Part shown: in pieces, positions 37,974 through 46,448 of the stretch
How positions within the stretch are numbered: the first letter of the stretch is position 1
Layout: every line of letters starts with the position of its first letter
DNA from: Rhodococcus rhodochrous
GTDB lineage: Bacteria > Actinomycetota > Actinomycetes > Mycobacteriales > Mycobacteriaceae
Length of the DNA stretch: 64,000 nt
Assembly: GCF_900187265.1 (NCBI RefSeq)
Contig: NZ_LT906450.1
Coordinates: 3,401,444 to 3,465,443 of the forward strand
Direction of reading: 5' to 3'
The notes under the pieces: model-generated
Told to the model about the DNA's origin: nothing
Database searches by the model: none
Seen by the model: the letters and a program-made list of their open reading frames with translations, nothing else
Program-made: the position numbers and the translations under genes

Positions 37974-37989
37974 GCCGGACTTCGGCTCA
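37971..37989. terminator. Hairpin containing the stop codons of two convergent genes
   Basis: TGAGCCG (37971-37977) pairs with CGGCTCA (37983-37989) over a 5-nt loop. The left arm begins with the GNAT stop TGA and the right arm ends with the amidase stop. Confidence 0.5.
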
Positions 37990-39489
37990 CGAAGCAGCGG
38001 ACAACTCGGCCGGAGCGAGCGGCGGCTGCCGATCGAACCACGGCCGCGCCTGTTCGAGTTCGCCTGCGAGGGCGAGGAGCACGCCCTCCCCACCGAGCGG
38101 GCCGACGAACTGCACCCCGAGCGGCAGACCGGACGTCGTCCAGTGCAACGGCACCGAGATCGCCGGTCGTCCGGTGATGTTGGCGAGCTGCGTGTAGGGG
38201 GTACGGCCGAGATTGTCGTCCACCACCCGATCGATGAAACCGGCCCGGGTCGCGATCCATGCGGTGCGGGTCCGCAGGAGCGCCTCACCGGCACGCCGCA
38301 TCCAGCGGGGTGTGTCGAGTTCGCCGATGCGTGACGGTGGGAAGGCGAGCGTCGGCGTGAGCAGCAGATCGTAGCGTTCGTGGAACTGCGCGAGACCGCT
38401 CGCGTACTCGGCCCAGCGGGCATGTGCCGCAATATAGTCCGACGCCGAGGTGGACCTGCCCACGGCGGCGATGATGCGGGTGTCGAACTCGAAGTCCTCC
38501 GGTCGTGCCCCGGTGAGGCGGCAGGCCTCGGCGACCTCCGCTGCGGCCGTGGCGAACCACATCGTGAGGAAGTCCTCGGCGAGACGCCGTTCGTCGATAC
38601 CCGTCGAGGCAGGCTCGACGTGATGGCCGAGTTCCTCGAGCACCGCGACGGCGGCGTCCACCGCGGCCTCCGCCTCCGGGTCGACCGGCGTCCCGATCGG
38701 TGACACGGTCTCGTACCCGATCCGCAGCCGCTTCGGCGCCGAGCGCGCGACCTCCGCGTACGACTGCGCACGCTCGACGAGATACGGCCCGCCCGCGTAC
38801 GGACCCGCCATGACGTCGAGGAAGGCAGCGGCGTCGCGCACCGTCCGGCAGATGACCCCGTTGGTGGCCGCCCCGTGCAACGGTTCGCCGCCGCGCATAC
38901 CGGTGGGCACGAGTCCGCGACCGGGCTTGAGCCCGAGGAGCCCGCAGCAGGCGGCGGGGATGCGGATGGAGCCGCCGCCGTCGCTCGCTCCCGCAGCGGG
39001 GACGACCCCCGCCGCGACCGCGGCAGCGGAACCACCCGACGACCCACCCGGTGTCACCGCCGGGTCCCACGGGTTGCGGGTGGCCCCGAACGCCTCGGGC
39101 TCGGTGATGCCCTTCGCCCCGAACTCGGGGGTGTTGGTCTTGGCGAACGGGACCAGGCCCGCCTCGAGCCACCGGTCGACGATCACCGAGTTCTCGTCCA
39201 TCGGCAGGTCCGCGAGGACCCGGGACCCGCACGAGGTCGGCTCACCGGCCAGATCCTGCCCCAGATCCTTGAGCAGGAACGGCACACCGGCGAACGGGCC
39301 GTCGAGCGGTTCGCGTGCCCGGACACGCGCCTTGTCGTCGAGCCTGCGGACGACGGTGTTCAGTGTCGGTTCGACCGTGTCGAGCCGCGCAATCGCGGTC
39401 TCGAGCAGTTCGCTCGCCGACACCTGACCCGTCGCGACGAGTTCGGCCAGGCCGATCGCGTCATGACTCCGATACTCCGAGTAGTCCAT
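37987..39489 (-). CDS. Amidase signature family enzyme
   Basis: Amidase of 500 residues with the Ser-cisSer-Lys triad: Lys in PFLLKDLGQD, cis-Ser in TPGGSSGGSAAAV and nucleophile Ser in ASDGGGSIRIPAA. Conserved NPWD and the Cys-Gly-rich CCGLLGLKPGRG are present. It is not GatA (gatA is at 14143) and lacks GatC next to it, so it is a general amidase or aminohydrolase, substrate unknown. ATG 39489 has GGGGGACAG upstream; the ORF runs on 37 codons more. It interrupts the Rv3030-Rv3037c-like group and so looks like an insertion relative to M. tuberculosis. Confidence 0.9.
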   Translation of the reverse strand: MDYSEYRSHDAIGLAELVATGQVSASELLETAIARLDTVEPTLNTVVRRLDDKARVRAREPLDGPFAGVPFLLKDLGQDLAGEPTSCGSRVLADLPMDENSVIVDRWLEAGLVPFAKTNTPEFGAKGITEPEAFGATRNPWDPAVTPGGSSGGSAAAVAAGVVPAAGASDGGGSIRIPAACCGLLGLKPGRGLVPTGMRGGEPLHGAATNGVICRTVRDAAAFLDVMAGPYAGGPYLVERAQSYAEVARSAPKRLRIGYETVSPIGTPVDPEAEAAVDAAVAVLEELGHHVEPASTGIDERRLAEDFLTMWFATAAAEVAEACRLTGARPEDFEFDTRIIAAVGRSTSASDYIAAHARWAEYASGLAQFHERYDLLLTPTLAFPPSRIGELDTPRWMRRAGEALLRTRTAWIATRAGFIDRVVDDNLGRTPYTQLANITGRPAISVPLHWTTSGLPLGVQFVGPLGGEGVLLALAGELEQARPWFDRQPPLAPAELSAAS

Positions 39490-39523
39490 CTGCTGTCCCC
39501 CGACAGTGTCCCGGCCCGCGTCG

Positions 39524-40282
39524 CTACTGATGCACGTCCGCGGGCGTATCTCCCGACTTCTTCCGTGCGATATCGGCGAGCGCCGCCTCCCGGGCGGCAC
39601 GCTCGGCAGCGGCGCTCTCCCACGCCACCTTACGGTTCTTCACGACCTTGGCGGGCGAACCCACCGCGATACTGAAATCGGGGATGTCGCCCTTGACGAC
39701 CGCGTGCGCTCCGAGCACCGAACCGCGGCCGACCCGGGTGCCGCGGAGCACGGTCACCTTCGCAGCGATCCAGGTGTCCGGACCGATCCGGACGGGGCTC
39801 TTGACGATGCCCTGGTCCTTGATCGGGTAGGTGACGTCCTCGGTGCGGTGGTCGAAGTCGCAGATGTAGCACCAGTCGGCGACCAGCGTCGACGCGCCGA
39901 TCTCGATGTCGAGATAGGTGTTGACGACGTTGTCCTTGCCGAAGACGACCTTGTCGCCGATCCGGAGCGAACCCTCGTGGCAGCGGATGGCGTTGCCGTC
40001 GCCGATGTGGACCCAGCGGCCGATCTCGAGGCGCGACAGTTCGGGCGTCGCGTGGATCTCGACATTCTTGCCCAGGAAGACCATGCCGCGCAGCACCACG
40101 TGCGGATTGGCCAGCCGGAACTTCGCCAGGCGGTAGTACCGGACCAGGTACCAGGGCGTGTACGCCTTGTTGTCCAGCACCCACTTCAGAGAGGACAGCG
40201 TCAGGAATCGTGCCTGTTCGGGATCCCTTCGACGGGACCCGCGCCACCTCGCCGTCAGAGGTGCACCCCACATGCTCGTCAT
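39524..40282 (-). CDS. Hexapeptide-repeat acyltransferase (Rv3034c-like)
   Basis: Left-handed beta-helix acyltransferase of 252 residues. Hexapeptide repeats run from about residue 80 to 205 (EIGRWVHIGDG, SLRIGDKVVFG, DIEIGASTLVAD, PVRIGPDTWIAAKVTVLRGT, RVGRGSVLGAHAVV), with the C-terminal GSPAKVVKNRK typical of the WbbJ/CysE-like group. The N-terminal 75 residues are basic and hydrophobic and may contact membrane. The M. tuberculosis counterpart Rv3034c belongs to the polymethylated glucan group, so O-acylation of sugars is likely. Gap to the amidase gene is 34 nt on the same strand. Confidence 0.88.
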   Translation of the reverse strand: MTSMWGAPLTARWRGSRRRDPEQARFLTLSSLKWVLDNKAYTPWYLVRYYRLAKFRLANPHVVLRGMVFLGKNVEIHATPELSRLEIGRWVHIGDGNAIRCHEGSLRIGDKVVFGKDNVVNTYLDIEIGASTLVADWCYICDFDHRTEDVTYPIKDQGIVKSPVRIGPDTWIAAKVTVLRGTRVGRGSVLGAHAVVKGDIPDFSIAVGSPAKVVKNRKVAWESAAAERAAREAALADIARKKSGDTPADVHQ

Positions 40283-40375
40283 AGGGGCAGCCTACGGTCC
40301 GCCTCGTTCGCGGCTCACGACCCCCGGCCCGATACGCTGACACGTCGAATCGTTCGCCTGTGGAGGAGTTGAGTG

Positions 40376-41692
40376 ATGCGGGGTGTCCTGCGGACCGCGG
40401 TCCCGGCGCTGACGGTGGTCTTCGCGCTGAGCGCGTGCGGCGGTGGGGCCGGCACCGACGACGTGTTGTCGAGTGGCGGCTGGCCGGGACGGCACTCCGA
40501 TGCCCGCAACAGCAACACCGCGACCGCCGAGAGTGTCGAGGACCTCGCGCCCGGCTGGACGCGTCCGCTGGGCGGCCCGGTCGGCTCCCCCGCCGGCATC
40601 GCGGCCAACGGCCAGGTCTCGGTGGCGGCCTCAACGGAGGCCGGATGCAATCTGTTCTCCTTCCAGATGGACACGGGCCGCAAGCGCTGGTGCACGCGTC
40701 TCGCCCCGGCCGTCACGACGATCACGCCCGTCTCCGACGGGGTCGCGAACATCTACGTCGGTGAGGACGGCGGACTGCTGTCGTTCAACGAGCACGGCCA
40801 GCGTCGCTGGCGCATTCCCGTGAGCGGCAGTCCCCGCAGCGCACAGTTCACCTCCGACGGAAGCCTGTTGGTGGTCACGCATTTCGGTCAGGTCAACGTC
40901 GTCGACCCGCAGACGGGGCACCTCGAGGCACCGCTGTTCGATCTCGTGCCGGTGCCGACCGTCGAGGACGGGCAGAACCTGCCGCGACTCGCGAGCGATC
41001 ACGGCCTGCCGGCCTGCTTCGGTGGTTCGGAGGACTGCCCGGTCGCCACGACGCCTGCCGTCGACACCGCCACCGACCGCGTGTTCGTCACCGTGTGGCG
41101 TCCGGGTGCGGACCGGTCTGCGCTCGTGGCGCTGCGCTACACGCCCGGTGACGACGCCGTGGTGTCCGAGGAGTGGTCGGTACCCGACCTTCCCGGAGGT
41201 GCGGTGACGAGTCCGGTTCTGTCCGCGGACGGTTCGACCGTCTACGTCCACGACGGGGAGGGTGCCCTGTGGGCGCTCGACGCGGAGACGGGCGAGGCGC
41301 GGTGGACCCACGAGACCGGCCGTCCCACGGCGCTCGGTCCCGCCGTCACGGAGGACGGACTGCTGCTCCTCGCGTCGGCCGACGGCAGCGCCCCGCTGAC
41401 GGCGCTGCGCGACGCCGGCGACAGCGTCGAGGTCGAGTGGGAGCGGACGGACGTGGTTCCGTACGGTGCGCCGGCGGTGACCGCCGACGGCCGGGCCTAT
41501 GTGGTCGTCGACGGCGATCGGGCTCTCGCAGCAGCGGTGCTCGATCTCGCGGACGGAGCGACGCTCGAGGAGGAACCCCTCGATCCCTCCACCGGACTGC
41601 CGGTCGGGACCGGTGTCGGCCCGGGCGGGGAGTTCGTGATCACGACCGTCGACGGCGACGTGGTGGTGCTGCGCGAACCGCAGTCCGTGTGA
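40376..41692 (+). CDS. PQQ-like beta-propeller lipoprotein (Rv3035-like)
   Basis: Exported lipoprotein of 438 residues. The signal peptide ends in a good lipobox, ALSACGGG. The rest is made of beta-propeller blades of the PQQ/YVTN-like type: WPGRHSDARNSNTA, DGVANIYVGEDGGLLSFNEHGQRRWRIPV, DGSTVYVHDGEGALWALDAETGEARWT. ATG 40376 has GGAGGAG 7 nt upstream; a GTG one codon earlier is too close to that site. Function unknown; it is conserved in this place in M. tuberculosis (Rv3035). Faces away from the acyltransferase gene and ends against the convergent THUMP-like methyltransferase gene, 25 nt away, with no clear terminator. Confidence 0.85.
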   Translation: MRGVLRTAVPALTVVFALSACGGGAGTDDVLSSGGWPGRHSDARNSNTATAESVEDLAPGWTRPLGGPVGSPAGIAANGQVSVAASTEAGCNLFSFQMDTGRKRWCTRLAPAVTTITPVSDGVANIYVGEDGGLLSFNEHGQRRWRIPVSGSPRSAQFTSDGSLLVVTHFGQVNVVDPQTGHLEAPLFDLVPVPTVEDGQNLPRLASDHGLPACFGGSEDCPVATTPAVDTATDRVFVTVWRPGADRSALVALRYTPGDDAVVSEEWSVPDLPGGAVTSPVLSADGSTVYVHDGEGALWALDAETGEARWTHETGRPTALGPAVTEDGLLLLASADGSAPLTALRDAGDSVEVEWERTDVVPYGAPAVTADGRAYVVVDGDRALAAAVLDLADGATLEEEPLDPSTGLPVGTGVGPGGEFVITTVDGDVVVLREPQSV

Positions 41693-41717
41693 GGACAGCG
41701 AGTTCGCGCGCGGGCGG

Positions 41718-42875
41718 TCAGCGTGACGGCGTGCAGACGAAGGCTTCCGGCGTCCGGCCGATGCGGGTGAGCACCACGCTGAGCGAGGCCGACCCGCGCA
41801 GCTTCAGGCGCGGACGCAACACCGCTGGGTCGACGTCGACACCTCGTACGAGGATCTCGGCCGCACCGCAGTCGTGGCGGGCGAGCGCCTGACGGAGCGT
41901 CTTCTCGCTGTACTTGAGACGCTCGACGATCCGGAAACCCCGTACTCCGTCGGGCAGGCTGTCGCCGGTGAGATAGGCGATCCGCGGGTCGAGTTGCCAC
42001 AATCCGTGCGCGGCGGCGTAGTGACGGACGAGACCGGCGCGCACGATCGCGCCGTCGGGGTCGACGATCCACTCCCCCGGCTCCCGCTCCGGGATGTCGT
42101 CGTCCGCGGCATCGGTGATCTCGAAACCGGTGCCGTCCGAACGCAGTACCGCAGCCCGTCGCCGCACGCCGGGAGTGCTCAGCCCCGGTGAGTACAGGCA
42201 CGCCTCGCGGACTCCGCCGTCGAGCGAGACGACCTCGACCTCACCGGACCAGTCGAGCGAGTCGAAATCCAGTCCGGGTGCGCACTTCACGGCGAGATCG
42301 CGGCCCGCGTAGGCGTCGAGGAGATCGGGCAGCGGTGGTTGCAGCGCCGCCGGATCGTGGGTCCGTCGCCCACCCGAACGGCGTGCGGGATCGGCGACGA
42401 CGGTGGTGTCTCGCGTGACCGGACGCAGGGCGTCGGCGCGCAGGAGGTAAGCCCCGGGGACGTTGTGCGCGGCCATCGCCAGACGCACATCGTCGAGATC
42501 ACTGCCGATCACGGTCTCGGCGACCCCGACGAGTTCGGTGAGTTCGGCGCCGATCGAACACGTCACGTCGTGCACCGTGCGGCCGCGCAACCGTCGCGCG
42601 CGGTGCGCCGCGACGCGGGTGGGCGTGGACTGCTGCAGAGCGTCGTCGGTGAGCACCCACCCGGCGCCGCCGGCGATCTTCGCCTCCGCCTTGCGCCGCA
42701 GGATGACGGTTTCGACGAGCATTCCGGCGCGGTCACCGAAACGCGTACGCGCCCAGCCGATGTCGGCGAGGCGCGTACGCGTCGACAGTTCCCGGTCGGC
42801 GACGCTCGCGAGAGCGTCGCGGCCGTCGTCCGACGTCAGGTACTCGACGTCGGCGAGGGTGAAGTCGTAGCCCAA
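41718..42875 (-). CDS. Class I SAM methyltransferase, THUMP-like C-terminus (Rv3037c-like)
   Basis: Methyltransferase-fold protein of 385 residues. Residues 90-170 hold a SAM-binding region (VHDVTCSIGAELTELVG, then VIGSDLDDVRLAMAAHN and TVVADPARR) and the C-terminal part (about 290-385, with YLTGDSLPDGVRGFRIVERLKYS) is the THUMP-like domain found in this family. The motif I glycines are reduced (TCSIGAEL), as in its relatives. Substrate unknown, RNA or sugar. Start is a TTG directly after the TAG stop of the neighbouring methyltransferase gene (no spacer), so translation is probably coupled. Counterpart of Rv3037c. Confidence 0.85.
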   Translation of the reverse strand: MGYDFTLADVEYLTSDDGRDALASVADRELSTRTRLADIGWARTRFGDRAGMLVETVILRRKAEAKIAGGAGWVLTDDALQQSTPTRVAAHRARRLRGRTVHDVTCSIGAELTELVGVAETVIGSDLDDVRLAMAAHNVPGAYLLRADALRPVTRDTTVVADPARRSGGRRTHDPAALQPPLPDLLDAYAGRDLAVKCAPGLDFDSLDWSGEVEVVSLDGGVREACLYSPGLSTPGVRRRAAVLRSDGTGFEITDAADDDIPEREPGEWIVDPDGAIVRAGLVRHYAAAHGLWQLDPRIAYLTGDSLPDGVRGFRIVERLKYSEKTLRQALARHDCGAAEILVRGVDVDPAVLRPRLKLRGSASLSVVLTRIGRTPEAFVCTPSR

Positions 42876-43853
42876 CTACTTGCCGGGCTTCACACCGGTG
42901 ATCATGACGTTGTAGAAGAAGCTGCGGGGCACGACGTGCTTGAGGACGTTCTCGTCGACCCAGCTCAGCGTCTTCCAGCCGCCGAAGGCGAACTTCGCCC
43001 AGTTCCAGCCCAGCTTCTCCTGCGGGACGGCGGCCTCGAAGGTGCGCACCGGCCAGCCGAGCAGGGCCGCGGCGAACTCCTCGCTCGACGCCTTCACCTC
43101 GACGGCACCGGCCGACGAGGCCAACTTCTCGAGATCCGCAGGGTCGAAGGTGTGCAGATCGACGACGGCCTCGAGGGCGGCCGCCCGGGAGGACTCGTCG
43201 AGCTCGGTCTGCGGACGACGCCAGTCGCGCAGGAAGGGCAGCTTGGTGATGTTGGTGGTGGCCTCCCACGTGACCCGGCCGAGCATGCGGGCGTAGAAGT
43301 TGCCGATCGTGCTGGGCTCGCCGGCGAAGACGAAACGGCCGCCGGGCTTGAGCACGCGCAGCACCTCGCGCAGCGACTGCTCGACGTCCGGGATGTGGTG
43401 CAGCACGGCGTGCCCGACCACGAGGTCGAAGGTGTCGTCGTCGTACGGGATGGTCTCGGCGTCGGCGACACGGCCGTCGATGTCGAGACCGAGGTTCTCG
43501 GCGTTGCGGAGCGCGACCTTCACCATGCCGGGCGACAGGTCGGTCACCGAACCGGTCTTCGCGACCCCGCCCTGCATGAGGTTGAGGAGGAAGAAGCCCG
43601 TGCCGCAGCCGAGTTCGAGTGCGCGCTCGTAGGGCAGCGGCTGGTCGCCCGCAGCGGCGACGAACCGACCCTTGGCGTAGTCGATGCACCGCTCGTCGTA
43701 CGAGATAGACCATTTCTCGTCGTACGTCTCGGCTTCCCAGTCGTGGTAGAGCACCTGGGCGAGCTTGGTGTCCTCGAGGGCCGCTGCGACCTCTTCGGCA
43801 GTGGCGTGCGGATTCGGCGCGGGGTCGACCCCGTCGGTCCTGCTGGCAGTCAT
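42876..43853 (-). CDS. Class I SAM-dependent methyltransferase (Rv3038c-like)
   Basis: Methyltransferase of 325 residues. SAM-binding motifs are textbook: ALELGCGTGFFLLNLMQGG, VTDLSPGMVKVALRN, DLVVGHAVLHHIPDVEQSL, VLRVLKPGGRFVFAGEP. A C-terminal extension (about 200-325) is unlike small-molecule Ubi/Coq methyltransferases and contains WEATTNITKLPFLRDWRRP and LLGWPVRTFEAAVP. Substrate is unknown. It leads directly into the THUMP-like gene. It lies 53 nt downstream of the enoyl-CoA hydratase gene on the same strand, so the genes from the ABC ATPase to here could share a transcript. Counterpart of Rv3038c. Confidence 0.88.
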   Translation of the reverse strand: MTASRTDGVDPAPNPHATAEEVAAALEDTKLAQVLYHDWEAETYDEKWSISYDERCIDYAKGRFVAAAGDQPLPYERALELGCGTGFFLLNLMQGGVAKTGSVTDLSPGMVKVALRNAENLGLDIDGRVADAETIPYDDDTFDLVVGHAVLHHIPDVEQSLREVLRVLKPGGRFVFAGEPSTIGNFYARMLGRVTWEATTNITKLPFLRDWRRPQTELDESSRAAALEAVVDLHTFDPADLEKLASSAGAVEVKASSEEFAAALLGWPVRTFEAAVPQEKLGWNWAKFAFGGWKTLSWVDENVLKHVVPRSFFYNVMITGVKPGK

Positions 43854-43906
43854 GCGGTGATCCTACTCATGGGTAAGCTGTGGACAAGTGCGGGTGCCGG
43901 TCGGCA

Positions 43907-44686
43907 TCACTCGCCGACGAACTTCGCCTTGCCCGGCCCGTTCTCGATGAACGATTCGAGACCGATGGTGCGGTCCTTCGTGGCGAACAACCCGGCGAAG
44001 ACGTGCTGCTCGATCTTCAGACCCGTATCCAGATCGGTGTCGAGACCCTGGTCGATCGCGGCCTTCGCAGCGGCGAGCGCGCGCGAGGCGGCGCCGGTGA
44101 ACTGCCCGGCCCAGCGACGTGCCGCCTCGTAGACGTCGTCGGGGGCGACGACCTCGTCGACCAGACCGATCGACAGGGCTTCGTCGGCACCGACGAAGCG
44201 ACCGGTGAAGACGAGATCCTTCGCCTTGGCCGGGCCGATGAGCCGAGCCAGTCGCTGGGTGCCGCCGCCGCCGGGGATGATGCCCAGCAGGATCTCGGGT
44301 GTGCCGAGCTTGACGTTGTCGCCGACGATGCGCCGGTCGGCGCCGAGGGCGAGTTCGAGGCCCCCGCCGAGGGCGTAGCCGGTGATCGCGGCGACGGTGG
44401 GCTTGGGGATGTCGGCGATCGACCCGAGGGCCGACTGCAGGTCGCCGACGATCTCGCTCATCTGCACGTAGCTCAGGTCGGCCATTTCCTTGATGTCGGC
44501 GCCGGCCGCGAACACCTTCTCGCCGCCGTAGACGATCACCGACTTCACGTCCGAACGGACGGTCGCCTCGCGCGCAGCGGTCCGGATCTCCTCCTGGAGC
44601 TGCCGGTTCAACGCGTTCATCGGAGGTCGGTCGAGACGGATGGTGCCGATGCCGTCGGAGACGTCGAGGGTCACGAATTCAGCCAT
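43907..44686 (-). CDS. Enoyl-CoA hydratase/isomerase
   Basis: Crotonase-superfamily protein of 259 residues, counterpart of EchA17 (Rv3039c). The oxyanion-hole segments are present (FAAGADIKEMADL; ALGGGLELALGADRRI), as are the two acidic catalytic positions in GTPEILLGIIPGGGGTQRL, which fits a true hydratase. C-terminal FIENGPGKAKFVGE is typical. Hydrates trans-2-enoyl-CoA in fatty-acid oxidation. ATG 44686 has GAGGACC upstream; the ORF is open 31 codons more. It starts 10 nt after the Nudix gene, so the two are likely co-transcribed. Confidence 0.93.
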   Translation of the reverse strand: MAEFVTLDVSDGIGTIRLDRPPMNALNRQLQEEIRTAAREATVRSDVKSVIVYGGEKVFAAGADIKEMADLSYVQMSEIVGDLQSALGSIADIPKPTVAAITGYALGGGLELALGADRRIVGDNVKLGTPEILLGIIPGGGGTQRLARLIGPAKAKDLVFTGRFVGADEALSIGLVDEVVAPDDVYEAARRWAGQFTGAASRALAAAKAAIDQGLDTDLDTGLKIEQHVFAGLFATKDRTIGLESFIENGPGKAKFVGE

Positions 44687-44696
44687 GGTCCTCAGC

Positions 44697-45530
44697 CTAG
44701 ATGTCGGAGCGCTGGGCCCACGGATGAGTACCGACCTCGTAGTAGCCCTCGTCACCGTCGAACGCGATGTGGACCGCACCGTCGCGGCGGCCCATGATCG
44801 GCAGGATCGGCTCGATGACCGGGTCCGCCGCCATGAGGTCGGCGACCGTGGCGAAGCCCGACAGGATCGACAGCTGACTCCATGTGGGCGGGAGCAGGAT
44901 GCACCGGCCCGACCGCCAGTCGGCGAGGGCCTCCTCGGCGGTCTGCCACTGCACCAGATCGGTCTCGCTGGTGTTCCCGTCGGCCCGCTGCCCTTCCGGT
45001 ACCGCGGCGACGAAGAAGCGCGTGTCGTAGCGGCGCCGCTCCCCCAACGGGGTGATCCAGTTCGCGTGCGGACGCAGCAGGTCGGCGCGCAGCACCAACT
45101 GCTCCTTCTCCAGGAAGTCCCCGAAGGACAGCTCGCGCGCTTCGAGCAGACGACGCGCCTCGGCGTAGTCGCTCGTGTCGGCCACCACCGAATCCTCGGT
45201 GGGGCCGGCGAGCAGCACGCCGCACTCCTCGAAGGTCTCGCGCACGGCCGCGAGCACCAGCGCGCGGGCCTGCGCCTCGCCGATACCGAACCGCTCGGCC
45301 CACCAGGTCACGTCCGGACCGGTCCACCGCACGTCGGCGTCGGTGTCCGAGGGGTCGACCCCGCCGCCGGGGAAGACGGTCATGCCGCCGGCGAAGTCCA
45401 TGCCGACGACACGACGCTGCAGGAACACCTCGACGCCGCGCGCGGAGTCCCGCACGAGCATCACGGTGGACGCGTCGCGGATGGGCACCGCGGTGGGATC
45501 GAAGGTGGATGCCGAGCGATCGTTGGACAT
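44697..45530 (-). CDS. Nudix hydrolase, NUDT19-like (Rv3040c-like)
   Basis: Nudix protein of 277 residues. The Nudix box is split: GGMTVFPGGGVDPSD gives the first part, and AVRETFEECGVLLAG gives the RExxEExG part, with about 30 residues inserted between (WTGPDVTWWAERFG and neighbours). That layout matches the NUDT19/RP2 type, known to act on CoA and acyl-CoA. The next gene is an enoyl-CoA hydratase, which fits a role in CoA metabolism; this is inference. Start ATG at 45530. Counterpart of Rv3040c. Confidence 0.85.
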   Translation of the reverse strand: MSNDRSASTFDPTAVPIRDASTVMLVRDSARGVEVFLQRRVVGMDFAGGMTVFPGGGVDPSDTDADVRWTGPDVTWWAERFGIGEAQARALVLAAVRETFEECGVLLAGPTEDSVVADTSDYAEARRLLEARELSFGDFLEKEQLVLRADLLRPHANWITPLGERRRYDTRFFVAAVPEGQRADGNTSETDLVQWQTAEEALADWRSGRCILLPPTWSQLSILSGFATVADLMAADPVIEPILPIMGRRDGAVHIAFDGDEGYYEVGTHPWAQRSDI

Positions 45531-45574
45531 GGCCTCAACCTAGCCGATCGGTCCCGGCACCACCCGACCCGGAG

Positions 45575-46405
45575 TTACCTGCGGTGCCGTCCCGCCTGGC
45601 GGGTGCGGCGGGCGAAGAACCGGTCGTCGACCTTGTCGAGCGAGATGGACTGGCTGAACGCCGCGCTGAGGTTCTCGGCGGTGATCACGTCGTCGAGCAG
45701 GCCCTGGGCGACCACGCCCCCCTCCTTCAGGAGCAGGGCGTGCGTGAAGCCCGGAGGGATCTCCTCCACGTGATGGGTGACGAGCACGATCGCGGGTGCA
45801 TCCGGGTCGGCCGCGAGAGTGCCGAGCCGGGCCACGAGTTCCTCACGACCACCGAGGTCCAGGCCGGCCGCGGGCTCGTCGAGCAGCAACAGTTCGGGGT
45901 CGGTCATGAGCGCCCGGGCGATGAGCGCGCGCTTGCGCTCGCCCTCCGACAACGTCCCGTACAGACGGTCGGCGAGATGTTCCGCGCCGAGACTCTCGAG
46001 CATCTCCACCGCGCGGCTCGTGTCGATGTCGTCGTACTGCTCGCGCCACCGGCCCAGCACGCCGTAGCCCGCGGAGAGCACGAGATCGGTGACCTTCTCG
46101 TCGTTCGGCACCCGGTTGGCCAGGGCCGCGGAGGACAATCCGATCCGGGGTCGCAGTTCGGACAGATCCGTCTTTCCGAACGTCTCCGCGAGGACGTGCG
46201 CGGTGCCGGAGGTGGGGAAGGTCTCGGCCGCCGCGACCCGCAGCAGCGAGGTCTTTCCTGCCCCGTTGGGTCCGAGAACCACCCAACGTTCGTCGAGTTC
46301 CACCTTCCAGGTCACGGGACCGACGAGGACGTTCCCGCCGCGTCGGACCACTACGTCGTCGAATTCGATGAGCAAATCGGGATCAGGTTGTGCCACGCGG
46401 ACCAT
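45575..46405 (-). CDS. ABC transporter ATP-binding protein (Rv3041c-like)
   Basis: Single ABC ATPase of 276 residues with all motifs intact: Walker A LGPNGAGKTSLL, signature GTLSEGERKRALIARAL, Walker B LLLLDEPAAGLDLGG and the H-loop VTHHVEEI. It resembles the ModF/YnjD-like single-domain ATPases. No membrane partner is encoded nearby, so it may act in trans or in a non-transport role. Start ATG at 46405; 44 nt separate it from the Nudix gene. Divergent from glgX with 43 nt between start codons. Counterpart of Rv3041c. Confidence 0.9.
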   Translation of the reverse strand: MVRVAQPDPDLLIEFDDVVVRRGGNVLVGPVTWKVELDERWVVLGPNGAGKTSLLRVAAAETFPTSGTAHVLAETFGKTDLSELRPRIGLSSAALANRVPNDEKVTDLVLSAGYGVLGRWREQYDDIDTSRAVEMLESLGAEHLADRLYGTLSEGERKRALIARALMTDPELLLLDEPAAGLDLGGREELVARLGTLAADPDAPAIVLVTHHVEEIPPGFTHALLLKEGGVVAQGLLDDVITAENLSAAFSQSISLDKVDDRFFARRTRQAGRHRR

Positions 46406-46448
46406 CTTCTCTTACGCCCGAGCCCGAAACGCGGCAGGATCGGTTCCC

